From: Neoscytalidium dimidiatum
Lineage: Eukaryota > Ascomycota > Dothideomycetes > Botryosphaeriales > Botryosphaeriaceae
NCBI GenBank assembly: GCA_037367355.1
Contig: CM074699.1
Coordinates: 1,612,001 to 1,676,000 of the forward strand
Direction: 5' to 3'
Length of the DNA stretch: 64,000 bases
Shown here piece by piece: positions 45,877 through 58,664 of this stretch (position 1 is the stretch's first letter; each line of letters starts with the position of its first letter). The notes below the pieces were generated by a model, which was given only the letters and a program-made list of their open reading frames with translations, was not told where the DNA came from and did not search any database. Both the position numbers and the translations under genes were made by a program.

Positions 45877-46633
45877 CTATCGACGAATGTCTCTTATGCC
45901 GGGATCTTCGTAGATCTCGAGTTGTCTGTGGCCTCTGCGGAGCATGTATTCAATAGCGCCAAAGTCCCGCTTTTCGACAGCGAGGTTCTTTTCGAACTTC
46001 TGCCTACATGGCGTCAGCGTATGAGATTGCAAAGGCCATCTAGCGACGTGGATCCAATGGTGAAAGAGAACGTATGAGTGAGATCCACTGTTCATGCGGA
46101 TGGAAGAAGTCGCGCAATTGGTGTATGGCCTGATAATTGTCGAACAGCGGAGGACAAGGAAGATTGCAGAATGCCATTGGCTCTGCAGAAGCCACAGCGT
46201 CATGCAGGAGCTGGGAACTTGGTTGTCGGTGTGCACTTCCATGATTTTTCGTTTTGTGTCCATGGTGTTCATAAACAGAAGGGTTGGAGACATGAAGAGA
46301 GAAGCGTTGCCGTTCTGAAACCAGAGTGCGGACCGACCTTCTGGCCAGGACATTCCGAAATGAATATTCTGTGATCTTTCCAAAATAGAAATACTGCTGC
46401 CTAGCATTTTGCTTTCGCTGTACTGATGTTTTCACAAAAAAAAAAAAAAAGCGTTGACTGACCTTGCGAATTGCTCGAAGTGCTTCCTCGTCTCCTGCGG
46501 CCGGCTAAGTCAACAACGTCATCCATTTTCCCACGACTCGCTCCAAACTCACCGCAGGCTTCTTGCGAGCGACCCTTAAGCACTGTCGGTAAAGAGACAG
46601 GACGTCCCTCTGCAAGCCCGAGTATCTCGGCAT
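45877..46633 (-). CDS. SDH6: Succinate dehydrogenase assembly factor 1 (SDHAF1/Sdh6), LYR protein
   Basis: Three exons (46553-46633, 46463-46494, 45877-46003) encode 79 residues. SDHAF1 is a small mitochondrial matrix LYR protein that helps insert iron-sulphur clusters into the SDH2 subunit of complex II. Exon 1 encodes MPRYSGLQRDVLSLYRQ with the LYR triplet at residues 14-16; exon 2 encodes ETRKHFEQFAR; exon 3 encodes FEKNLAVEKRDFGAIEYML and RRGHRQLEIYEDPGIRD, the family C-terminus. All junctions are in phase. Exon 2 is only 32 bases, and intron 2 (459 bases) is unusually long and starts with a T-tract just past the donor, so an alternative donor or extra exon cannot be excluded. The intron 2 acceptor after ATGTAG was chosen for phase and length. 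Confidence 0.85.
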
Positions 46634-47010
46634 CCGTAGGGCAGAGCTTGCGCGCGGGAACACAGTGTGAATACAAAAGAACAATGAGGTTCTTTCGCGT
46701 CAGAGGCGGCAAATGCGGGACGATGTAAAGGCTGTTCGTTTCTCGGCAGCAGCCGGAGCGACTTCAGCCGCACATCGAATCGGCAAAGGTCCCTCGGCAT
46801 TCGGCCAAGAATCGCGCCGCACCGGGCCCGAATCCCGAGGGCGGCGTGCACGTCCCCAAACGCGGGGAAAGCTGTGCGCTGTCGCAAAGCAAAGCAAGAG
46901 AGCTTCAGCGCAACCAAGACTAGGCAGAACGCCCACCCATTGAACCTTCACCACCTACCAAAATCACATCTTAACCTCATTTCCACCGCCACCCACCCTC
47001 AGCCACGAGG
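46634..47010. promoter_or_regulatory. Divergent promoter, SDHAF1 / FAH-family hydrolase
   Basis: The 377 bases between the two start codons must serve both genes. No clear TATA box; the right part is C/A-rich leader. Overlapping frames are shadows of the first exons. Confidence 0.45.
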
Positions 47011-48132
47011 ATGGCGACCTTCTCGGTGTGTGTCAACACCACCCGCACAGTCCCATGACCACGACCACCCACGTAGAACCTAACCACCGCTCTCCGCCCC
47101 CGCTCCAGCGCCTCATCCGCTTCCTCTCCCACGACAACCGCATCTACCATGGCGACGCCATCATCCCCACGCCCACCTCCCCCATCAACGCCGCCACGCA
47201 CGCCCGCCTCCTAACTAGCCCCCCCTTCGACCCGATCTTCGCGCCCTCCCCAGCCCAACCGGCCCCGCCCTCCACACTCACCACGCGCACCCTCCCGATC
47301 GCCCGCCTCCTCAGCCCGCTCACGCCCAGCACGACGCGCACGCTCCGCTGCCTCGGCCTCAACTACGCCGCCCACGCGCGCGAAGCCCGCATGCCCCTTC
47401 CCACGCACCCGGTCCTCTTCTACAAGCCCGTCACCGCGCTCAACGACCCCTTCGCGCCCATCCGTGTCCCCGCCATCGCGCAGGAGACGGACGGCCCTGG
47501 CACGACCCCGCCGCAGATCGACTACGAAGCCGAGCTCGCCGTCGTCATCGGGCGCCGCGCGCGCGACGTCGCCCCGGCCGCGGCGCTCGCCCACGTCGCC
47601 GGCTTCGCGGTCGCGAACGACGTGTCGCAGCGGACGTGGCAGCTGGCGCGGGGCGGCGGGCAGTGGGGGCTGGGCAAGGGCTTCGACGGGTGGGCGCCGG
47701 TCGGGCCCGGCGTCGTGGCCGCGGAGGCGCTGCCGGGCGGCAGGGATCCGGACGAGGGCGAAGGGCTGGCGATCGGCGCGCGGGTGAACGGCGTCGAGGT
47801 TCAGCGGAGCGGCACCGGCGACATGGTGTTCGGCGTTCGGGAGACGGTGAGCTTTCTGAGCAGGGGCACCACGCTGCTGCCCGGCGATGTGATTTTGACG
47901 GGGACGTAAGTGTCTCCGCTTGGTCCCTTGGTTTGGGAGCTCTTCCTTTCTTTTTTTTTTTTCCCGGTTTCCCGCTGACGTTGAGCTGGTTTCAAGGCCG
48001 CAGGGCGTGGGAATGGGGAGGAATCCTCCGCTCTGGCTCAAGGATGGCGATGTAGTTGAGGTTAGCCTCGAAGGTGTTGGTTCCTGCATCAACAAGATTG
48101 AGTTTGAGATAGATGAGGCGTCAAGACCGTAG
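47011..48132 (+). CDS. Fumarylacetoacetate hydrolase-family protein (FAHD type)
   Basis: Exons 47011-47025, 47109-47905, 47997-48132 encode 315 residues. FAH-fold enzymes are metal-dependent hydrolases or decarboxylases of C-C bonds in keto acids, such as oxaloacetate decarboxylase/acylpyruvase FAHD1 and the homoprotocatechuate pathway enzymes. The tiny first exon MATFS joins in phase to RLIRFLSHDNRIYHGD, the standard fungal FAHD N-terminus. The core shows CLGLNYAAHARE, FYKPVTALNDPF, the metal-ligand strand IDYEAELAVVIGRRARD, GFAVANDVSQRTWQ, and the C-terminal GDVILTGTPQGVGMGRNP restored across the second intron (91 bases). GC-rich third positions are strong. The exact substrate cannot be told from sequence. 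Confidence 0.9.
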
Positions 48133-49066
48133 AGCTGGCAAGTATAAGGCAAGTATTCCGTGCAAAGGAGTGATGATGCATTCGGACTATCGTCTAAAGT
48201 ATTCGTGTACATGTCACAAGAGCGAAAAGCAGAAAGGATGGGACCAGATTCGCCAGTAAAAGAGAGAGGAAAAAGCAAAAGTTTTTTTAGGTTCAACGTA
48301 AAGCTGACGGCCAGAAGATTGACTCCGAGTTCCTATGCGTACAAGAATGACGGCGTTTTCTCTAACCTTTAATAGACCTTTTTCCCGATGCTACCAGCGC
48401 TTTGTTGAACTCCTGGAATTTTTTTCACTTTTTGTAAGGATTATTTGTGCCAGGAAAAGGCAAGGGAAACGAAAAACGAGCAAGAGGAAAGAGTGAAAGA
48501 CTAAAGGAAATATGGAAAATTCAAGGAGGGGAGGGCCGTACGTTTCTTCATCAACGTCAACAGCGTGAGGTGACATGTAATCGATGTGGTTTCACGTCAA
48601 AACATGAAGCTTCGCTCAGCAGACTGGTACCTGTGAGTGAATGAGGACAGTACCAGTAAGGAAAATGTGATTGGCCTGGTATGAATGCTTTGGTGGGGCC
48701 GTCAAAGAACGTTGACCGACGATATCATTGGCGGATGCCACTTGGTTCTTGCGTCGCAGTGAGGCTTCGTGAAGCTGAAGATGCGGCTCGAAGCTAGAAG
48801 CACTAGACGCACTGATGGTGGTGTTAGGGGGATTGCTCGTATCTGCGGCGTGATATGACGCAGTGGGTACGAAACACCGGAACCATAAAAGCTGTGCTGG
48901 GATGCATGAGAGGTAAGGCAGACGAGGCATTCCGGCAACGGAAAGGAGTGATATGGCTCCCCACACCTAGCGTGGTCGCTGACCACGCATATGGGAAGCG
49001 GATCCATGTATTGTCAAAAGCATCAAGTAGGGATCGTAAACCGGCGTCCTCGAGCTCGTATCGAGT
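48133..49066. other. Intergenic region after the FAH-family gene
   Basis: Frames up to 116 codons (48616-48966, -) have a low-complexity Ser/Thr composition. One could be a 3' exon of the hypothetical gene to the right, but I found no convincing junction. Otherwise nothing recognisable. Confidence 0.4.
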
Positions 49067-49729
49067 CTATGTCGCAGAAGGACACCCGCGGTAGGATGGG
49101 TCGATTCCCCTGTTGTTCTCATCATTGTTCGTTTCTTCCGTTCGGGTCGTATCCTGCGCCGGTTCCATTCTGAGATTGTATGCCGACCACGGAGCATCAT
49201 CGTTCAAAAAGCTATCAAGGGAGTACGAACTAGGCCTTTGAGCAGTGGTGACGGTGTCAGTTCCGTCCCAACTGACGGCTGCGCTGCCCGAGTAAGAAAC
49301 GGATTGGCGGGAGGACACGTAAGGAGTCCCGAAGCGGTCAGACGAAGAGGTCGGTGTGTCAAAAGTTTGGGTGTCGGTAGAAGCTGCTAACTATCAGGAT
49401 GATGTCTCGGCTCGGTCACGGGGAAGAGAGATCTTACAGGCGTGATCATAGGCTCGGCACGCCTTAGTTGAGTCACCATCAGCAATGTGATGGGTTGGTT
49501 CCAGCGCACTGTCGCGCTCGCTATCGGTCGATAGCCAATAAGCTCTCTCGGAGCTTTGCTGTGTACTGTCATCCGCAGAGGCAAGTTGATGGTCGTACAT
49601 TTCCAGGCACTGAATGGATTCGTGGTTATCCTCCTGAATATGTTGGAGGCACGCCATGCAGGTACCAGAAAGATTTACCGAGTCGTTGGTCGTGGGTGAT
49701 CCGGATGGGCTATGAATGGGGCACGCCAT
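49067..49729 (-). CDS. Hypothetical Ser/Thr-rich protein, two-exon model
   Basis: I do not recognise the family. Exons 49438-49729 and 49067-49383, joined over a 54-base intron (GTAAGA...GCAG), give 202 residues in one frame. The protein is rich in Ser, Thr and Asp, has no membrane segment or signal peptide, and has a small Cys cluster at the N-terminus (MACPIH, CMACLQH). The second exon reads as smooth low-complexity coding sequence (TPTSSSDRFGTPYVSSRQ, SSYSLDSFLNDDAPWSAYNL), which argues for a real gene. The end could continue into further exons to the left. Such composition suits a regulatory or disordered protein; no function is proposed. Confidence 0.45.
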
Positions 49730-52700
49730 GATGAATGTTGTCGTAGCTGGGACTGAGACGCAGCCTCAAAACTGCCAGCGATGGTGGACTGGAGCCACCA
49801 GGTGAGTCAAGCGCGTGAATGAGGAAAATGGAAAGAAAACCGGACAGCGCATGGATTTCGAGACGACGAGATGATAGAGTAGGTCCTGGTAGCCACAGTG
49901 GGAAGAATTGCAGCTTAAAGATCTATCTGGCTACTCTTACAGGCTCCTCGGTGAAGACGAGACTGCAGTGCGAACGGCTGTTGAGAGCTGACGAGAGAGG
50001 CGGCGCTGGTAAGACGGCAGTCGTACAAGCCGTAGAATGCCCGAGTATCTGGTACTCGAAGCGACAAGACGTCGTGGGCTGTGCAAGGAAGGACAACGGA
50101 CGGAACCGAAAAGGAATGCTGCAAAAGCTGGGCGCAGGATATAAAGATTGGAAGGAGCGATGAAGAAGGACGCAAAACATAACGCGGTCTGCGTAAAGCG
50201 TCAATTGCGAAGCGGATGACGCAGTCTTAAAAAAAAGATGCCTGGCGTAGCTGGAGCAAGCTTTCTAAACGCGCAACAGTCTCATAGCCAAGCCGCGCGA
50301 CAAATTTCAGGCGAACGCGGTTCGCATTTCTGCTGCCTGCCGACGCATCCGTCGCCTACTTCTGCGCCTTCTTTTGGCGTTACCGGGAGCGCCACGATTC
50401 TGCGTTGTCAGTCCCGAGGACAGGATCGAGCGTTCAGGACGCAGCAAGGTCTCTCCTCATGCGCAACTTCGCCGATCATACAGCCAGGATGCAGGACCGC
50501 GGGGCCGTCTCCTGCAGCGAAAGGGTCAAAGCACCGGTGAGAGTGGTGTTGAGCGCGCGTGCGGACTGGCAGGATATTCGGGACGTAAGAAACAACGTTG
50601 ACGCGCCGGGCCGTGGATTCGGGGCGCTGGCCAGAATGGGTTACCCAGTAGGGCCGGGCACGAGCTGGGGGAACCTCATGCAGGCGCGCGGATGCTCGAC
50701 AGGCCGGCGTCCTTGAGGCTGTCGCCAGGATCCCCCTCCCTGTGTAACGAAGAAATTTTGATCCCTGCCATGCTGAAGGAAGACGTACAACTGCACAAGC
50801 CAGCAAGGCAGACCAGCACTCATTGGCAATTACGTCCGTGATCCTGCTGCCTCCGGTACGTCAGTACGTCATGCTCCAAGGACCGCGTTCGTGGGAATTG
50901 CGTTGAGCGTCGAGCGGGTCACGCGCGACGCAAAAATTCCTGTTACGGACAGCTCCCGTGAGTTCAGGAACTCCCCAGGCTAGTTCGGCGCAGCTGGGGA
51001 CGGGGTCGATGCCAGCACGCATCAACACCCAACCTTACTTCGGGGGGCTGCGCTGTCTTGAACAGTCGACATCACACCTGATTGTAGTCGTGCAACTTAC
51101 GTTCGACCCTGCGTTAGTGCTGACCGCGCTGACCAAGAGCCTTTGCAATACAACCACGGGTCAACAAATTACGCAAGGCCGTTGTCGTGCGTTCGGCGAA
51201 ATCAAAGGCGTAGCCTTCTGGCTTGCGTCGAGCTGAACCAATGTGCGCATCGCGGTAAGTGCGCCAGCTGTCGCCTCTATTTTCAGCCCTGTGGTTAGTG
51301 GGATGAGCAGAACTCCGGAGGGGCCATGCGTAGAGATTGGCCAAACAGAGTGCGAGATGAGGCTCTGCCGCGGAAGCGCGGGCGCCTGACACCAGGTTGA
51401 TGATAACAGCATCGTGCAGAATGGAACCTTGTCTGCTGCTGGTTGGATTTGCGGAGGTATGCACGGCGACAAGCAGACGAGTAATTGGATGATTGGATGG
51501 GTTCTGCTGTAGGAGAGCTCCTTCAATGTCATGGCGGTGGCAAATGCACGTTGCGGTCAGTGAACTCCCTGCAATGTGTTCCTGAGACGAGGCAACGGGC
51601 CTAAAGCTCCAGCCGCCGGGGTGGACAACACGGCGCCGTGTGTTTACGCCATGGGAGGGGAGCTGCAGTAGTCCTGCAGAACTGCGCGCCTACGTGTGGG
51701 GTGGTCCTGGCAGTCAGCGGCGCTCAAAGACTGCACTCTTACCTGTGCGTCGTCTGATATTGCGAAGACGCCGGGTCTGCTGGAATCACGCAGGCTTGAT
51801 GCTGCGAGCCAGGGTGTGGGAAAGAGGCAGCGAAGCACAGCGGATCGACGCGAAGTGGGAGCAGAGGCAGTGCGGTGGCGTAGTCCACGAGTCGTGCGAC
51901 CAGCGCTCCTAAGCACGGATTCCAGGCTTCCCCAGGAGCGAGCGTAGACGTGGACACTAGAGATGGCTCTCCTTCTAGAAGGCATGGGTGTCAGCTTCCG
52001 TCCAATGCGCGTAGAGTGAGTCCGCAGCAGGCTGTATCATGTCAGAGCACGGGCGCGTGCGTGCAGACGTCGGCGAGGGCGGCGGCGCGAGGAGAGAAGC
52101 GCCAGCCTCGTGGATCCGCTGTGCGTGCTCAGTCATACTTCTTGCGGAAACGCCACTTTTCCAGAAGCCTTCGGACGAGCAAGCGTGCAGGCAACAATCG
52201 TTCCTGGCCCTGGCCCCACAGATCGCCTTCGCCGTCCGCGGCGTGACGACCCCGAACGCTGGAACCCACGGCTCGTGATCTCGGTTGGGTCTTCCACGGC
52301 ATCGCGATGGTGTCAAAAGCGGTGTGAAGAGTGTGGACATCTCACTTTCGATGCACGTTCAGGCGGCGCAGTCTGACGGTGCAAACCGACGGAAACAGAA
52401 AAGCCGACGGCGACGGCGCAGCGATTGGAGGCTCTGCATACACGCACACCCCCTCCACGTGGGCGAGTCATGGCGGTGAGGCCCTGGTGCGCCCTGAGCA
52501 CCCGCGTCTCTGCGCGTTTCGCTTGGGACGGGTCGTCCTGGTGGCGGGCGATTGGGTGTCGCATGCAGAAAGGCTGTGGGTTCGTCCTCGAAGCGTGGGA
52601 TGATCGAGCGATGGCTCTTGGGGGTTCTCTGTTGTTTTGACAAGATCAGTATATCTTTCCCAGGGCCCTGTCGCTGTGGTGTATGCTGGGCTGTGAAGCG

Positions 52701-53673
52701 CCCCGCCACCTTCCGCAGTCGAACTGCGGTGCGGAGCAATTCGCTCGGCTTGTTCAGCCTTGCGCTGACTGATATCTGCCCACGGCCGCGATACAATGAC
52801 GATCTGACAGGAGAATCAGTATCATGACACAATGCTTTCTGATATTGGGGCCACGGCGACGTATCCGACGTGGGCTGTTGCCGCGCCCATGCCATTGGTG
52901 GCGGTGCTGTCCAACGATGCACAGCTGGGGGGGCGGAAGACCTCCCTCTCAGCCTCGCAGCGGCTAGCTGTCGTCGGTACTTTGCTTTTGGCAACGCCGC
53001 TCCGGAAGACGGGCGCGCATCCTCTCCCAGCAACCCAACCTTCATCACCGATAGGCCGGCGACAAGCTTCAGATGCAGGCGCGGAAGAGGCTTGCAGGCT
53101 GGGGGCTACTGCTTTCGGGTGGTTGCTTCAATGTGGAAATGCAGAGACAATGGATGTGGGAGAGTCTGCTATTCTTGCGTTGGGGAATGTGGGAGATAGG
53201 GGAGGAGGTTGCCGTCGGCGGTGAAGCTGGCTCCAGACTTTGAAACGACGGGACGAGCCGAAAGGCGCGAACCAAACAAGCTCCGCTCCGATGGGCTTCT
53301 TCCATGCCTCCAGGGATTGTTGCGCGACCGGCCTGCGCGAGCGGGCAGAGCATTGCCGTAAATTGGTTGGCAGCGTGAGACAACATCTGAGCGAATCGCG
53401 CTGCGCCTGTCCAGTCCCCAGCCCAGCCACCGGAGCGCCCGACTCCTGTCATGCTCACTGTCGTTTTGGACACAGTGCGAAAGGGACAAATTTTAATGTA
53501 TTTTGTCGGCTGCGCCCAGCCAACAGTGCCATTGGATATCTGCTTTTTGTTTTCCCACTCCAGAAAACGCCGGCCTTTTGAGAAGCCACTCTGGCTGTTT
53601 TATGCACCAGTGCCAAGAGGAGAAAGACCAAATACCATAAAGATAACACAAGCAACGAGAGCGTGCACTGCAT
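49730..53673. other. Gene-poor region left of the aromatic gene group
   Basis: About 3.9 kb with overlapping frames on both strands, the longest 229 codons at 52359-53048 (-), Arg-rich and without motifs. Equal-length frames on opposite strands suggest noncoding DNA. No repeats, terminal inverted repeats or RNA gene recognised. It separates the housekeeping part of the window from the group at 53.7-64 kb. Confidence 0.45.
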
Positions 53674-54934
<1,261 letters not shown>

Positions 54935-55552
54935 GGTGGGGTATCTCAAGAATAAAGCACAATGGGATAATAAGAGGAGGATTTTGCAGTGCTATAGACA
55001 GCTACAGTTGGGGAGTGAAGAGGAAGAGGGAGGGAGGGGTTCTCGACTCATATGAATGAGTAACACGTCTGAATGGACGCACGGGCGGCGTGGCAGCTAA
55101 AAAGTCGGCCGATGTGCGAGAATCCCTGTCGACTGCCTACCCGCCGCGCCTTGGCCCCGGCCCTTCTCTGCTGCCCCTCCGTGACGTGCACCCCTCCGGC
55201 GCCGCCGATTTGTAACGAACATCACCGCGTCCAGCGTCCTCGCGCACGGCTCGCCTTGCTTTCTCGCTGCGCTGCATCGCATCGTTTTCTCACGTCCTCT
55301 GGCTTGTGAAGACTGCACTGCGACGTAACAGTAACGGCCAAGCATGCAGCAGGCGTGGGCGGCAAAGGGTACAATTCACTCGCCTCCTACATCGCCTTTA
55401 CGTCACTGCCCAACACAGATGCCTATGAACTCATTGTCGGCTGGCTAGCCATGATATCAATCCGCAATAACCTCGAACTGCTACTTCAAATGTTACTGCT
55501 CGTACTGCACTGATCCTCACAGATTATTAATCGCATTCCACCAAACGACAAG
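54935..55552. promoter_or_regulatory. Divergent promoter, DAHP synthase / dehydratase-like gene
   Basis: The 618 bases between two divergent genes. A CGACTCAT (55044-55051) differs by one base from the Gcn4/Cpc1 site TGACTCAT, as would suit amino-acid control of DAHP synthase; weak evidence. No coding exon recognised. Confidence 0.35.
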
Positions 55553-56651
55553 ATGTCGCTGTCTCTTGAATCTTTCCAAGACATCCCCACATCTTATGCG
55601 ACTTGCTCCATCGGCTGCAAGCCCGAGCATACTCTCCCGAGGAAACTCGATGCCATTGCTGCCGCCGGCTTCCAGGCCATCGAGCTTGCAATGCCCGATG
55701 TCCTGGAGTTCGCCAAATTGTACCTGAAGAAGGATGTCGGACCAAAGGACTGGGAGGACCTCCGCATTGCAGCAAAAACGATTAAGGCCCAAACTGATGC
55801 GAAGGGTCTGAAGATACTGATGTTGCAGCCCTTCTCAAACTTCGAGGGCTGGGCTGAAGGCTCGCTAGAAAGAGAGGATGCCTTCGATAGAGCGCAGGGA
55901 TGGGTTAGTATAATGAAGGCATGCGGCTGCGACATGTTGCAGGTGAGCCATTTTTGGCGTTGCATTCCGGCGGTAACTCTGGTGCTGATCATTCTAGGTT
56001 GGGTCCTCCGACACTCCGGAGACTAAGATCGGGCTGGATCGTGACCGCTTCATCTCGGACCTCCGTGAACTCGCCGACATCCTAGCCGAGGAAAACTTCC
56101 GAATTGCGTACGAAAACTGGTGCTGGTCGACGCACGCTCCTGACTGGAAGGATGTCTGGGACATCGTGAAGAAGGTTGATCGGCCCAATGTGGGTTTGTG
56201 CCTGGACACTTTCCAGACGGCGGGCGGAGAATGGGCCGACCCTACCACGGAGTCGGGCCTGCTCGACGGCCTTTCCAAAGAGGAGCTGGAGGAAAGATTT
56301 CACAACAGCTTGGAGGACCTGGCCAAAACTGTGCCCAAGGACAAGATCTACCTTTTGCAGATCTCGGATGCCTACAAGCCAAAGCAAGCCTTTAGCAAGG
56401 ATGTAGACGAGGCTGGGACTCGTCCAAGAGGACGCTGGAGCCACGATTTCAGACCACTCCCATATGACGGTGGCTTCCTTCCCATCGCCGATGTTGCGAA
56501 GGCTATACTTAAGACTGGTTTCCGAGGCTGGTTCTCATATGAGGTTTTCGACAGCGGCCCAGATGGTAAGGGCCGAGATTACGACCCGCATGAGTACGCG
56601 AGGAAAGCCATGGACTCGCATAAGAAGCTTTTGGAGGCTTGCGCGGAATAA
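55553..56651 (+). CDS. Xylose-isomerase-like TIM barrel, 3-dehydroshikimate dehydratase-like
   Basis: Exons 55553-55942 and 55998-56651 encode 347 residues. The fold is that of sugar phosphate isomerases/epimerases and AP endonuclease 2. Visible: TCSIGCKPEHTLPRKLDAI and AAGFQAIELAMPDVLEFA in the first barrel strands, ILMLQPFSNFEGW, the metal-ligand strand RIAYENWCWSTHAP, the NVGLCLDTFQTAGG strand, the KIYLLQISDA strand, and GWFSYEVFDSGPDG with a late acidic ligand. Fungal proteins with this pattern are often annotated 3-dehydroshikimate dehydratase (3-dehydroshikimate to protocatechuate), but similarity to the proven QutC/Qa-4 enzymes is not obvious, so substrate stays open. Beside DAHP synthase, a link to 3-dehydroshikimate is attractive. 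Splicing (55-base intron) restores DMLQVGSSDTPETK. Lengths and domain order are intact. Confidence 0.8.
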
Positions 56652-57092
56652 AGACTTTCGCACACGTATGCCGATGTATGTAATAGCCACTCATGAACTA
56701 CCCTAAGGAAATTACGAACGCTTTGTTCCTATCATGCTCTGGGGCATAATCTGGATTTCGTAACATTCAGCTTCTGGGATTGACTGCGTGATAACGTGTT
56801 CACTTTTATTCTCCACCTAGCACAGTTTACTTGAAGCCTGCCACTTCACGCGCATTGGCCTCGAGGGGTGCGCTTACGAAGACACCGTCACAGACCCTGT
56901 TACATTGCTTCCTCGAGCAACCTACCATTTTCCAAAAATGAAACTGCTAGGAGAGATGAACTTCAGTTGGTGTGATGTAAGTACCAAGAAAAAAGGATTT
57001 TCAGCGCACTCATCTCCGCTCCTCACTAACTTGTGCCATGTGAAGCAGGTAAACTGGTGCAAATTATCGCAGTTTGTTATATGCGAGTAGTA
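56652..57092. other. Convergent intergenic region
   Basis: AT-richer 3' flanks of the dehydratase-like and VOC genes. Only a 61-codon frame (56905-57090, +) is present, without motifs. Confidence 0.5.
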
Positions 57093-58130
57093 CTACTTTG
57101 ACTCGGCTCCCCGTCCGTACGGGTGTAAGCTTGGAACGACCTTTCGCTGCTCAAGTAGCTGAAATCCGACACCTTCCGGATCCTGAAAATTCACCACTTT
57201 TCGCGAGCCAAAACCGGGGCCGAAGTCCCACGTCTCAGGCTCGCCAACGCTGAAGTGATAGGCTGAGTGGAGCGACATATGTTCCAACTCTTGATGCGCA
57301 AGGTTCAGATCATCGACCTCGAGAACACAGCGAACCACGCCTACATGGTTAGGCTCCTTGTATGGCGTCGGATACTCGGAAGAGGCAGTCCACTGAAGCC
57401 AGTCGAACATGTAGGAGGCGTTGTTCCGCACGTTGAAAAAGGCCCCGGTGAACCCAGTCGATCCTCCGATGGGGCTGTAGACGTCTGGAACCAAGTGCGG
57501 AGATTGCACAGCTCCCTGCATATCGAGGCCGAGCACGTCAAGATAGAAGCCGAGGTTCTGTTCCACAGCGGCTGTGTTGTGCGCAACAGTGTACGGCACA
57601 ATGCCAACTGTGCCGGTATGAGAATTCGATTCCGCGAATTCCACAGCAACTCCGTCGGGATCATGGGTCGTGAACACTTTGTATCCCATGGTTGGCCAGT
57701 CGGGATTGATTTGGAAAATGCGATCGGTCGTCGGTGCGAAAGGAGCACTGCCCTGGTTGATGACCGCCTGCCTGGTCGCTTGAATGTTACGGACGACGGG
57801 AACTATGCGATACCATCCCACATTGGTGTGCGAGAGGTAAGGCTTCCCACTCGGCTGAGGGGATTGCCATTCTACCAGGTGGATCATAGGGCTTCCCGCA
57901 GGCTTGGTCTGGTCTCTCATCATGTAGCCTTTGAAAGCCCCCCCCTGGATGTGGAATCCAGGAAAGTCTTGAGAAGCTGTGGTTTCAGCGACGGCACGGA
58001 GGTCAGTGGCTGCCTCGTACCAGGCCTTTGAACGTTCCAGGTCGGTCACGTTCACATCCCAATGGGATACACGATTGATTCGGTCATGGAGACCTCGTGT
58101 AGTGGAGGATTTGGTAATGAGCGAGGACAT
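57093..58130 (-). CDS. Two-domain VOC-superfamily protein, extradiol-dioxygenase-like
   Basis: Single exon, 345 residues. Two vicinal-oxygen-chelate modules are visible: the first opens with INRVSHWDVNVTDLERSKAWYEAAT and closes near HDPDGVAVEFAES; the second opens with IVPYTVAHNTAAVEQNLGFYLDVLGLDM and closes near FQDPEGVGFQLLEQ. The paired His/Glu positions at domain starts and ends fit a metal site as in glyoxalases and extradiol dioxygenases. It lacks the long C-terminal signature of 4-hydroxyphenylpyruvate dioxygenase. The reaction is unknown; neighbours (SDR, P450) hint at an oxidation or isomerisation of an aromatic or polyketide metabolite, an inference only. It and the SDR gene are on the same strand. 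Confidence 0.78.
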   Translation of the reverse strand: MSSLITKSSTTRGLHDRINRVSHWDVNVTDLERSKAWYEAATDLRAVAETTASQDFPGFHIQGGAFKGYMMRDQTKPAGSPMIHLVEWQSPQPSGKPYLSHTNVGWYRIVPVVRNIQATRQAVINQGSAPFAPTTDRIFQINPDWPTMGYKVFTTHDPDGVAVEFAESNSHTGTVGIVPYTVAHNTAAVEQNLGFYLDVLGLDMQGAVQSPHLVPDVYSPIGGSTGFTGAFFNVRNNASYMFDWLQWTASSEYPTPYKEPNHVGVVRCVLEVDDLNLAHQELEHMSLHSAYHFSVGEPETWDFGPGFGSRKVVNFQDPEGVGFQLLEQRKVVPSLHPYGRGAESK

Positions 58131-58664
58131 GTGGTGCGGCTGACGGTTTGCAAGCTAGGGCTTGATGATTTGCGGTTGGGCCAATCTGCCATGATCAACT
58201 CTCTTGAACTGCCTCCAGCAGCTGACTTATATACAAATACTGTGCAAGCCAATACATTTTGAAGCCTCCCCACCGGATCTCACTTTTCCGTGACCCGAGC
58301 TTATGAGACAGTATGAAGTTCAGCAACCACCACAGCCAATGCCCTATTGGCCCCGCATCGGTCATTCGATGGGCCGCGATGGTTGCATTGCACAGAGAAG
58401 AGACCAGGCGTTATCGAGGGGACGTCATGTTGGTGTGTCGCTCTCGGATCGCATCCGAGATCCTCCCCCGCGTTAAAGCGGAAGTAGCGGGCTAACGCCA
58501 CTCCCGTTCGTTGACCAGGTTCTGGAAAGGTAAGGATCGACCTGCGGACCCGCAACACTGTCTTGGCTATTTTCTAAGTACACGCTGATTCCCACCTCGC
58601 TCCACCGGGCAGCCGCCTTGCTCCCCTTTCCTCCGCTGCCCAGGTTCCCCCCTCGCAAGGTACT
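58131..58664. other. Intergenic region between VOC and SDR genes
   Basis: Promoter of the VOC gene and 3' flank of the SDR gene; no supported coding. Composition is mixed, with no repeats. Confidence 0.5.

Noticed and set aside
52359..53048. 229-codon minus-strand frame in the gene-poor region
   Set aside because: Arg/Pro-rich, no motif, and open frames on the opposite strand across the same span.
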